A DNA stretch of 5,474 bases from Deinococcus sp. (GCA_016199255.1 JACQHA010000063.1:1-5474), one strand, 5' to 3'. Positions 1 through 4,260 are shown, counted from the first letter of the stretch. Notes: generated by a model from the letters alone, not told the origin. Numbers and translations: made by a program.

Positions 1-118
1 CAGGTGCTCCCCTTATTCGGCTACGCTGTACCAGCACCAGGTGGGGATATTCATAGGAGGTGAATGGTCAGCGGCGGTGAGAGTCTATGCATCTTCCCCC
101 CCCTCTTGCCAGTAGTAC

Positions 119-138
119 CTGTCAAATACTTGACGGCA
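119..138. promoter_or_regulatory. Dyad element, copy 1 (upstream of zinc-finger gene)
   Basis: This is the most symmetric of five related intergenic elements: GTCAA-ATAC-TTGAC at 121-134 has two perfect 5-base arms. It matches copy 4 at 14 of 20 positions. It lies about 115 bases upstream of the zinc-finger start and just upstream of a possible extended -10 (TGC-TATATC, 155-163), where an operator would be expected. An operator role is inferred from recurrence and position only. Confidence 0.5.
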
Positions 139-154
139 GCTTGCTCACTCTCAG

Positions 155-163
155 TGCTATATC
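155..163 (+). promoter_or_regulatory. Possible extended -10 promoter of the zinc-finger gene
   Basis: TGC followed by TATATC resembles an extended -10 (TGn-TATAAT, 4 of 6 in the hexamer). The nearest good -35-like hexamer, TTGACG at 130-135, is 22 bases away, too far for a standard sigma-70 promoter, so the assignment rests on the extended -10 alone. It would give an mRNA leader of about 80 bases. Confidence 0.25.
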
Positions 164-249
164 CAGTACCGCGTGAGTGCGACCGTGACCCTCGCGTCGC
201 GACCTTCAGCCCTCACGCAGGGGCGCTAAGGAGAGAGGAGAGGAACGGT

Positions 250-435
250 ATGGCACAGAGCTTCCGGTGTACAGCGTGCGGTGGAGAGTTCCCGACACAA
301 AAGAGCCTTGAGGAGCACGGAAGGCAAGCGCATCAAGGGCAGCAGAAGAGCGGGTTCCGGTGTGCGGCGTGCGGTGGAGAGTTCCCGACGCGGGAGCGGC
401 TTGAGGAGCACGGAAGGCAGGCACACAGACCCTAA
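250..435 (+). CDS. Small two-finger C2H2 zinc-finger protein
   Basis: This 61-residue protein consists almost wholly of two classical C2H2 zinc fingers. Finger 1 has C7, C10, H23 and H28; finger 2 has C38, C41, H54 and H59. Both fit F-x-C-x2-C-x3-F-x5-L-x2-H-x4-H, including the hydrophobic core residues F14/L20 and F45/L51. Each should bind one zinc ion. The Cys-Cys to His spacing is the TFIIIA type rather than the shorter spacing of bacterial Ros/MucR proteins, and the linker (QGQQKSG) is not the eukaryotic TGEKP type. The start was chosen because a purine-rich tract at 228-245, with GAGG six bases upstream, precedes this ATG, and the fingers begin at residue 5. An in-frame ATG at 64, behind an excellent GGAGGTG, would add 62 residues of unconvincing composition. 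Binding to DNA, RNA or protein is all possible; helix positions 5 and 6 are Glu in both fingers, which is not typical of DNA contact. The gene stands alone, convergent with nnrE. Confidence 0.8.
   Translation: MAQSFRCTACGGEFPTQKSLEEHGRQAHQGQQKSGFRCAACGGEFPTRERLEEHGRQAHRP
262..426 (+). repeat. Intragenic duplication encoding the two zinc fingers
   Basis: Bases 262-333 and 355-426 are two 72-base copies, offset by 93 bases, that match at 61 of 72 positions when aligned by eye. Five of the 11 differences fall in three consecutive codons, for helix residues QKS in finger 1 and RER in finger 2. Four of the remaining six are synonymous. This looks like a fairly recent tandem duplication with change focused on the helix. 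Confidence 0.8.
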
Positions 436-804
436 TCAGCTTGCTGGGAATCTGCTCCCCAGTGGAGCGGCACCAGTCGGCGTTTCCGGAACTCTCGGAC
501 CCGGAGCGGCGAGCCGTAGCGGCCTACGATTTCTCATCACTTAAAACCTAGAAAACCCTTGCCCAGAGCCGATTCCCTGCGATGAACTACTCGACTTTTA
601 CCCACTCACTTTGGAGAAGACCCGTAATGGCGATAGAGCCAGGGTAGGCCCACGCCCGGCTCTGCAGAGCAGGGTCCTCAGCGAGGGTCTGGTCGTCCTA
701 TTCACGTGCCATCCCAGACGAGGGTGAACCACTTGGGCACGGGTCGGCAGCCCCCAGGTGCTGGTTCAGGGTGCAGCGGATCTGCCTGGGAGAGCGTGCC
801 GAGT
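436..804. other. Convergent intergenic region, no gene seen
   Basis: The two flanking genes end towards each other here. I see no reading frame with both a ribosome site and protein-like composition. The short frame from ATG 581 (21 codons) has no Shine-Dalgarno sequence. Several inverted repeats are present: CTGGG/CCCAG at 444-462, just after the zinc-finger stop; AGAGCC/GGCTCT at 635-663, with GGG/CCC pairing inside it; the palindrome GCTCTGCAGAGC at 659-670; and an outer AGACCC/GGGTCT pair at 618-690. None is followed by a T-run, so they may help end transcription but are not classical intrinsic terminators. Confidence 0.4.
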
Positions 805-1554
805 TCATCGGTCGGTCAGGGGGACCCAGAAACAATTCCCGAATGGTGTGACGTAGGACAATCCTATCCGGTGGTAAGTCTCGATGGGGATACCAAGGTC
901 GGCCAGAAACAGATTGCCAGTTTTTTCCAACGAAAGCCCAGTTTTGGGCAGGGCCAGGGTCAGCGTCCACTGAGGTTTGATGCCATCCCCTGGAGTCTCC
1001 CCAGAGGTGGCATCCACTCCGGAGGGAAGATCCAAGGACAGGATCGGAGCGTGCGTGCCATTCGCCCAGCGGATGAGTTCCGCCACTGGTCCTCGGGGAG
1101 CCGAGCGCAAGCTGTACCCGATCAGCGCATCGAGAATCAGATCTACGGGCTCCTCACCCACACGCGCGGCGTCTACTTCCTGCCCGCTGGTAAACTGGAA
1201 AATCCTGCGCTGATAGGCAGGTACGTCCCGCAAACGATCAGGCTCGGCCAGGCAGAGCCTGAGGTTCGCGCCGCGATTGGCAAGATGACGGGCGGCACAG
1301 ATCCCGCCACCACCGTTCCCCCCGACACCAGCGAGCACCACAACTCTCGCCTTGTCCCAACCCTGTCCCAGGACAGCGATCGCCAGCTGAGCGAGGCTCC
1401 GCCCGGCGTTTTCCATCATTTGCAGGAGGTTCGGCCCAGTCTCTTCTATGGCGATGCGATCCACTGCACGCATTTGGTCTGCCGTCACGGCAGGTACTTC
1501 GATCCCCGTCTGTGTGAAAAAGCGCCTTGTGGTCTCGGTTGCTCTGATGCTCAT
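805..1554 (-). CDS. nnrE: NAD(P)H-hydrate epimerase (YjeF N-terminal domain)
   Basis: The protein has 249 residues. It epimerises the R and S forms of damaged, hydrated NADH and NADPH so that the S-specific dehydratase NnrD can restore them, a cytoplasmic metabolite-repair step. Family marks in order are TADQMRAVDRIAIEE (24-38) with LLQMMENAG (43-51), the Rossmann glycine loop GVGGNGGGG (76-84), DALIGYSL (142-149), and LDLPSGVDATSG (174-185). By analogy with E. coli YjeF, N80, D142 and S178 would hold potassium and D175 would be the substrate-binding Asp. The glycine loop differs from the usual GxGNNGGDG: the first Asn and the Asp are Gly. I believe this variant marks a known subfamily, but that is from memory. 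There is no NnrD domain, so dehydratase must be encoded elsewhere. ATG 1554 fits the family N-terminus. Its AGAGG is only 2 bases away, so initiation may be weak. The frame stays open upstream to 1776, but the extension is not family-like. Confidence 0.92.
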   Translation of the reverse strand: MSIRATETTRRFFTQTGIEVPAVTADQMRAVDRIAIEETGPNLLQMMENAGRSLAQLAIAVLGQGWDKARVVVLAGVGGNGGGGICAARHLANRGANLRLCLAEPDRLRDVPAYQRRIFQFTSGQEVDAARVGEEPVDLILDALIGYSLRSAPRGPVAELIRWANGTHAPILSLDLPSGVDATSGETPGDGIKPQWTLTLALPKTGLSLEKTGNLFLADLGIPIETYHRIGLSYVTPFGNCFWVPLTDR

Positions 1555-1559
1555 TGCCT

Positions 1560-1579
1560 CTGTCAACCACTTTATAGCC
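1560..1579. promoter_or_regulatory. Dyad element, copy 2 (next to nnrE start)
   Basis: The core TCAA-CCAC-TTTA lies at 1563-1574, within an extended block that matches copy 4 at 17 of 20 positions. It sits 5 bases upstream of the start codon and touches the short AGAGG ribosome site. A bound protein here would block elongation of transcription or translation rather than RNA polymerase binding. On the minus strand it reads TATAAAGTGGTTGACA, which contains promoter-like hexamers too close to the start to serve nnrE in the usual way. Confidence 0.5.
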
Positions 1580-1604
1580 AGCGACCGCAGCGCCGCGCTA
1601 CTAT

Positions 1605-1663
1605 CCAGGGGTGCATGTATCCTCACTCTGAGTGAGCGTGCCCCTGGCCGTCGCCGGGGGCAT
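1605..1663. repeat. Overlapping inverted repeats with competing stems
   Basis: CCAGGGG at 1605-1611 can pair with CCCCTGG at 1642-1648, enclosing a perfect small hairpin CTCACT-CTG-AGTGAG at 1623-1637. The same CCCCTGG also lies in TGCCCCTGGC at 1640-1649, which pairs with GCCGGGGGCA at 1654-1663 around the loop CGTC (10 pairs, one G-T). The two large stems are mutually exclusive. No T-run follows on either strand. In the nnrE transcript the order is reversed and the wobble pairs become A-C mismatches, but both alternatives remain possible. Confidence 0.5.
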
Positions 1664-1765
1664 CGTCCTCCCATGGGTGGCAGCCGTTCGGACACCCGAG
1701 GCACATCAACGCCGGGACACAACTCGGCTGCGGCCTCAGCGTAGTACAGGACCACCCTCTCAGAG

Positions 1766-1785
1766 CAATTAACCATTTAACACCC
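1766..1785. promoter_or_regulatory. Dyad element, copy 3
   Basis: The core TTAA-CCAT-TTAA at 1769-1780 has perfect 4-base arms. Outside the core it is the least similar copy (12 of 20 against copy 4). It begins 56 bases before copy 4, so the two could be bound together. It lies about 215 bases upstream of the nnrE start. Confidence 0.4.
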
Positions 1786-1821
1786 AACAGCGGTCCTCAG
1801 CCACACCAGAGGACTGCGCTC

Positions 1822-1841
1822 CTGTCAACTACTTAATAGAC
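1822..1841. promoter_or_regulatory. Dyad element, copy 4
   Basis: The core TCAA-CTAC-TTAA lies at 1825-1836. This copy is closest to the consensus of all five: 17 of 20 positions match copy 2 and 16 of 20 match copy 5. Copies 2, 4 and 5 also share an ATAG extension on the right, so the element has a direction as well as a dyad. Confidence 0.5.
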
Positions 1842-1894
1842 GCCGTATCGTTTCTACACACTATTGCTCCTGTCGCCTATCCTCCATTCCAACG

Positions 1895-1934
1895 GGCAGT
1901 ATTCCACACCCCAGGCCACTCTAGGGGTACTGCC
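1895..1934. repeat. Inverted repeat downstream of the selenoprotein gene
   Basis: GGCAGTA at 1895-1901 pairs with TACTGCC at 1928-1934, and CCCC at 1909-1912 pairs with GGGG at 1924-1927. A 7-base bulge (1902-1908) on one side separates the two helices. It begins 37 bases after the selenoprotein stop codon in the direction of transcription. It could stabilise or end that transcript, but no U-run follows, so I do not call it an intrinsic terminator. Confidence 0.35.
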
Positions 1935-1971
1935 TCTGAGCACTGGGTTGGAGAGTAGCGACAGCACCTCT

Positions 1972-2673
1972 CTACCCAAAGGCTGCCCGGAACTCCTCCA
2001 CCGCCTTTGGCCCATTTCGCTCCAGTCCCTGATAGAAGGCGGCGCGGTCCTGGGTGCGGTAGTCCAGTCGCTCGACCCGGAACGGGACCAGCCGCGCACC
2101 AGAGTGCCGCCGCGCTGCCACGTCCAGGAAGTACGTCAGGGCATTCTCAACGCTGGCGGCGTCAGTCCAATCCGACTTATAGATCGGCTGGCCTGCCTGG
2201 TTGAAGATCCAGGTCATGTTGGGCATCGAGCCATAGGCCCGGTGGCACGCCCCATCGAGGGCATCGACCAAGATAGGCCGTGTCACCTGCAGCACATCCC
2301 GTAACGCCCGGGCGTGCTGGAACTTCTGCTCCATCGAGGTGAGGTGGGGGTAGTGCTCGCCGGGATGGGCCTCGTGGGTGTAGAGGAAGATGGCACCCAC
2401 ACCCTGTGCCGCATACCGGTCGGCCATGGCGTTCATGGATGGCGCCGCCATCCCACAGTACGGTCAGGTGAAGCTGCCAAACTCCACGACAGTGTACAGG
2501 TGCTGGGACCAGATGGTACTGAGGCGCATTTCGCGACCATCCAGGTGCCACAAGGGGAAGTCGGGCGCCGGCTGTCCCAGCGGTGGGCTCTGGTCAAACC
2601 GCATCCACGGCAGGAACTTCTGGGGCACGAAGGCATCATAGTTGTAGCGGGTGATCAGGTCAGTCTCGGTCAT
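1972..2673 (-). CDS. Deiodinase/peroxiredoxin-like selenoprotein (in-frame UGA)
   Basis: Read through TGA at 2464-2466, the frame gives 233 residues with a thioredoxin fold. LGQPAPDFPLWHLDG (32-46) is the entry typical of peroxiredoxin and TlpA proteins. VVEFGSFT-U-PYCG (62-74) is the active site, with selenocysteine U70 and resolving candidate C73. YTHEAHP (98-104) matches the EAHP block of iodothyronine deiodinases, and PILVDALDGACHRAYG to IFNQAGQPIYKS (133-167) matches the rest of the domain (Pfam T4_deiodinase family, by recognition). About 45 basic-rich residues follow. Prokaryotic members are thiol or selenol redox enzymes; their substrates, iodinated or not, are unknown. There is no signal peptide, so it is probably cytoplasmic. 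GAGGTG upstream suits the second of two adjacent ATGs (6 bases) better than the first at 2676 (3 bases). Decoding needs SelA-D, not in this window. A nonsense mutation or sequencing error is the alternative, made unlikely by position and the adjacent hairpin. Confidence 0.85.
2437..2453 (-). promoter_or_regulatory. Bacterial SECIS-like hairpin within the coding sequence
   Basis: In mRNA sense the sequence is GGATGGC-GGC-GCCATCC: a perfect 7-bp stem with a 3-base loop. It starts 10 bases after the UGA, and the apical loop starts 17 bases after it. Published bacterial SECIS models ask for a stem-loop just 3' of the UGA with a G among the first two loop bases, 16-37 bases downstream; this fits. 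SelB would bind here to bring in selenocysteinyl-tRNA. Confidence 0.75.
2464..2466 (-). other. Recoded UGA codon, predicted selenocysteine
   Basis: This TGA lies in the same frame as about 69 codons before it and 163 after it, all family-like. It replaces the catalytic Cys/Sec of the FGSxT-U/C motif. nnrE and the first DUF3179 gene both end in TGA, so the codon is not generally reassigned to tryptophan or glycine here. Confidence 0.85.
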
Positions 2674-2677
2674 CATG

Positions 2678-2683
2678 CACCTC
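2678..2683 (-). promoter_or_regulatory. Ribosome binding site of the selenoprotein gene
   Basis: In mRNA sense it reads GAGGTG, a six-base match to the anti-Shine-Dalgarno sequence. From GAGG the distance is 3 bases to the first ATG (2676) and 6 to the second (2673), which decides for the second. Confidence 0.7.
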
Positions 2684-2706
2684 AGCGCAATAATATGTTG
2701 GCGATG

Positions 2707-2735
2707 ACTATATCACGTTGTCGCGAGCCTGACAT
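2707..2735 (-). promoter_or_regulatory. Predicted sigma-70 promoter of the selenoprotein gene
   Basis: On the minus strand a -35 hexamer ATGTCA (2730-2735, 4 of 6) and a -10 hexamer TATAGT (2707-2712, 5 of 6) are 17 bases apart. Transcription would begin near 2700, giving a leader of about 25 bases that contains the GAGGTG ribosome site. This is the best-formed promoter in the window. Confidence 0.55.
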
Positions 2736-2762
2736 AGTCCCATCAGCCGCGCCACCACTGCC

Positions 2763-2782
2763 GTGTTAACTGGTTAATAGAC
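2763..2782. promoter_or_regulatory. Dyad element, copy 5 (divergent promoter region)
   Basis: TTAAC-TG-GTTAA at 2766-2777 is a perfect inverted repeat. The extended block matches copy 4 at 16 of 20 positions, including the TTAATAGAC right side. It lies about 30 bases upstream of the predicted selenoprotein -35 and overlaps the possible -35 of the DUF3179 operon, so one bound regulator could affect both directions. Confidence 0.5.
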
Positions 2783-2806
2783 CTTCTCCCCGGGCCGGAA
2801 GATACT
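2778..2806 (+). promoter_or_regulatory. Possible promoter of the DUF3179 operon
   Basis: TAGACC (2778-2783, 4 of 6 to TTGACA) and GATACT (2801-2806, 4 of 6 to TATAAT) are 17 bases apart. The start would be near 2813, which leaves almost no leader for the ATG at 2826 but a good one for the GTG at 2853. Both hexamers are weak. Confidence 0.3.
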
Positions 2807-2812
2807 AGGGCG

Positions 2813-2818
2813 AAGGAG
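2813..2818 (+). promoter_or_regulatory. Ribosome binding site for ATG 2826
   Basis: AAGGAG lies 7 bases upstream of the ATG at 2826 and supports that start. Confidence 0.5.
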
Positions 2819-2825
2819 AACTCCC

Positions 2826-4259
2826 ATGTTTCATAGGTGCTGGAGGTTTAATGTGAAACACCGCGCTTGCCTGGTCCTGGCAATAGTAGCCCTCGCCCTC
2901 GGCGCCACGAGCGCCCAATTCGGGACACCACCCCAGTTCACTGCCCTGGGCACTGACCTTAGCCGGTTTGAAGTAGAGCCAAGCCTCTTTCTGTCAGGCG
3001 GACCACCACCTGATGGTATCCCCGCTCTGGACGCGCAGAACTTGCACTTCGTCTCTTCCGAAGAGGCCACGTTCTTAGCAGACCTGGAGCCCGTCATCCT
3101 CTTCACCCTCAATGGTGACGCCCGGGCGTACCCCCTCCAGATCATGACCTGGCATGAGATCGCCAATGATGTGGTGGGCGGCGTGCCAGTAGCGGTCACC
3201 TTCTGTCCGCTCTGCAACACCGCTATTGCCTATAGCCGGCGCATCGCTGTTGATGACCAACGCCGCGCGGCCCTGAGCGAGGTGGTGGCCACGGCTCGTG
3301 AACGGCTGGCGGCCCTGGAAGCGGTGCTCCCAGAGGAGCGACCCTCTCGACAGCTGGTGAATGACGCCGCTGCAGCCCTGGTGCGGTTAGGGTTTGTGCC
3401 CGAGGCCATTGACGCTCGTAGTGCCGTGCTGCAGGCCTTCCCAAGCGGTACGCCTGAGGCCAGGACCCAGGCCCTCGCCCAGGCCCGGACGGCGCTGGAC
3501 CACGCCAGCCAGGTGCTCAGCCAGACTTCTGAGATTCTCACGACCTTTGGTACGTCTGGGACGTTACTCTTTTCGGACCTAGTGATGTATGACCGGGCGA
3601 CCCGCTCACTGTGGCCCCAGATCGACGGTCGCGCGGTGGTGGGGACCCTCACTGGTGCCCAGTTAGAGGAGTTCCCAGCGCAGATCATCAGCTTCGCGGA
3701 CTTCCAGGCCGCCTTTCCCGCTGGCCAGGTGCTCTCCACCAACACGGGTATCTCCCGGCCCTATGGGCAGAACCCCTATGTAGGCTATGACCGCATTGAT
3801 AACCCCCCCTTCCTGTTCGATGGCGTGGTGGACGGCCGCCTGGCCCCCAAAGAGCGGGTCGTGGCTGTAGAAATCGGCGACCAGGCCATTGCCTATCCCT
3901 TCAATCTGGTATCTGAGCGTGGGGTCATCAATGACGTATTCAACAACCAGCCCTTGGTGATCTTCTTTGTCTCCGGCACCACCTCAGCGCTAGATGCCCG
4001 GAGCATTGCCGGGTCACGCGACGTTGGCGCGACCGGGGTGTTCGATCCCACAGTGGCTGGGCAGCCGCTTATCTTCACGAAAAATGACCAAGGCCAGATT
4101 GTGGACCAGCAGACCGGCAGTGTGTGGAGCATTACGGGGCAGGCCCTCTCCGGACCGCTGGCTGGTCAAGCGTTGACCCCGATCATGCACACCAACATTT
4201 TCTGGTTTGCCTGGGCGGCGTTCCGGCCCGAGACGGTGATTTTCGGGGTGGAGGGGTGA
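2826..4259 (+). CDS. Exported DUF3179 protein with helical insertion
   Basis: The protein has 477 residues and belongs to the DUF3179 family, whose function is not known to me. Domain marks are ARAYPLQIMTWHEIANDVVGG (99-119, with H110), FCPLC (126-130, C127 and C130), SDLVMYDR (250-257), RPYGQNPYVGYD (311-322), QQTGSVWSITGQALSGPLAG (428-447) and IFWFAWAAF (458-466). The CxxC and nearby His could bind a metal or act in redox, by inference. Residues 14-30 form a signal-peptide core ending TSA-Q, so the protein is exported. About 95 helix-rich residues (141-236) interrupt the domain between the CPLC block and SDLVMYDR; the downstream paralogue has only a short loop there. Two starts compete: ATG 2826 with AAGGAG, used here, and GTG 2853 with GGAGG six bases upstream, which gives a shorter and more typical signal peptide (MKHRACLVLAI). 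It is first in a two-gene operon. Confidence 0.88.
   Translation: MFHRCWRFNVKHRACLVLAIVALALGATSAQFGTPPQFTALGTDLSRFEVEPSLFLSGGPPPDGIPALDAQNLHFVSSEEATFLADLEPVILFTLNGDARAYPLQIMTWHEIANDVVGGVPVAVTFCPLCNTAIAYSRRIAVDDQRRAALSEVVATARERLAALEAVLPEERPSRQLVNDAAAALVRLGFVPEAIDARSAVLQAFPSGTPEARTQALAQARTALDHASQVLSQTSEILTTFGTSGTLLFSDLVMYDRATRSLWPQIDGRAVVGTLTGAQLEEFPAQIISFADFQAAFPAGQVLSTNTGISRPYGQNPYVGYDRIDNPPFLFDGVVDGRLAPKERVVAVEIGDQAIAYPFNLVSERGVINDVFNNQPLVIFFVSGTTSALDARSIAGSRDVGATGVFDPTVAGQPLIFTKNDQGQIVDQQTGSVWSITGQALSGPLAGQALTPIMHTNIFWFAWAAFRPETVIFGVEG
2842..2846 (+). promoter_or_regulatory. Internal ribosome site for alternative GTG start 2853
   Basis: GGAGG is placed 6 bases before an in-frame GTG (2853-2855), codon 10 of the annotated gene. 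It is the stronger match of the two, and the resulting signal peptide has a conventional short basic N-region. Confidence 0.45.
3246..3533 (+). other. Helix-rich insertion inside the DUF3179 domain
   Basis: These bases encode about residues 141-236 of the first DUF3179 protein. The segment is rich in Ala, Arg, Leu, Glu and Gln, with hydrophobic residues at helical spacing (for example LSEVVATARERLAALEAVL, and later ARTALDHASQVLSQTSEIL) and a Pro/Gly break near 205-210. That suggests two or more helices, perhaps a helical hairpin. In the tandem paralogue 10 residues separate the aligned Tyr and Phe anchors, against 104 here. Its role is unknown. Confidence 0.7.
4250..4254 (+). promoter_or_regulatory. 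Ribosome binding site of the second DUF3179 gene
   Basis: GGAGG lies inside the last codons of the upstream gene, 6 bases before ATG 4261. With stop and start 1 base apart, translation of the two genes is probably coupled. Confidence 0.7.
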
Positions 4260-4260
4260 C

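Larger units (their letters stand above)
1555..1971. other. Structured intergenic region upstream of nnrE
   Basis: No protein-coding gene is visible in this 417-base stretch between two minus-strand genes. Open frames crossing it are extensions of nnrE or its antisense. It holds three of the five dyad elements, a cluster of inverted repeats at 1605-1663 and a long imperfect hairpin at 1895-1934. Its length is generous for a simple promoter, so nnrE is probably transcribed separately from the selenoprotein gene and may have a long structured leader. Confidence 0.5.

Noticed and set aside
1..60. GGTGCT/AGCACC hairpin at the left edge as an upstream terminator
   Set aside because: The stem is only 6 bp with a 24-base loop and no T-run, and the upstream gene is outside the window.
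96..103. Run of eight C as a phase-variation tract
   Set aside because: It lies in the doubtful upstream extension of the zinc-finger gene. If translation starts at 250, slippage there would have no effect on the protein.
706..1635. Long plus-strand open frame (309 codons) opposite nnrE
   Set aside because: It lies antisense to a clearly conserved NnrE protein, has no recognisable motif or convincing ribosome site, and runs past the end of nnrE as high-GC antisense frames often do.
1555..1776. Longer nnrE starting at 1776
   Set aside because: The extra 74 residues are not family-like and would cover dyad copies 2 and 3 and the hairpin cluster. The family N-terminus begins close to ATG 1554.
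1972..2451. Separate gene starting at ATG 2451, after the TGA
   Set aside because: It would lack the first strand and the active-site Cys/Sec of the thioredoxin fold and has no proper ribosome site. The upstream frame supplies exactly the missing part.
2464..2466. TGA read as tryptophan or glycine (alternative genetic code)
   Set aside because: nnrE and the first DUF3179 gene end in TGA, and the other coding regions contain no in-frame TGA. Only Sec or Cys makes sense at this catalytic position.
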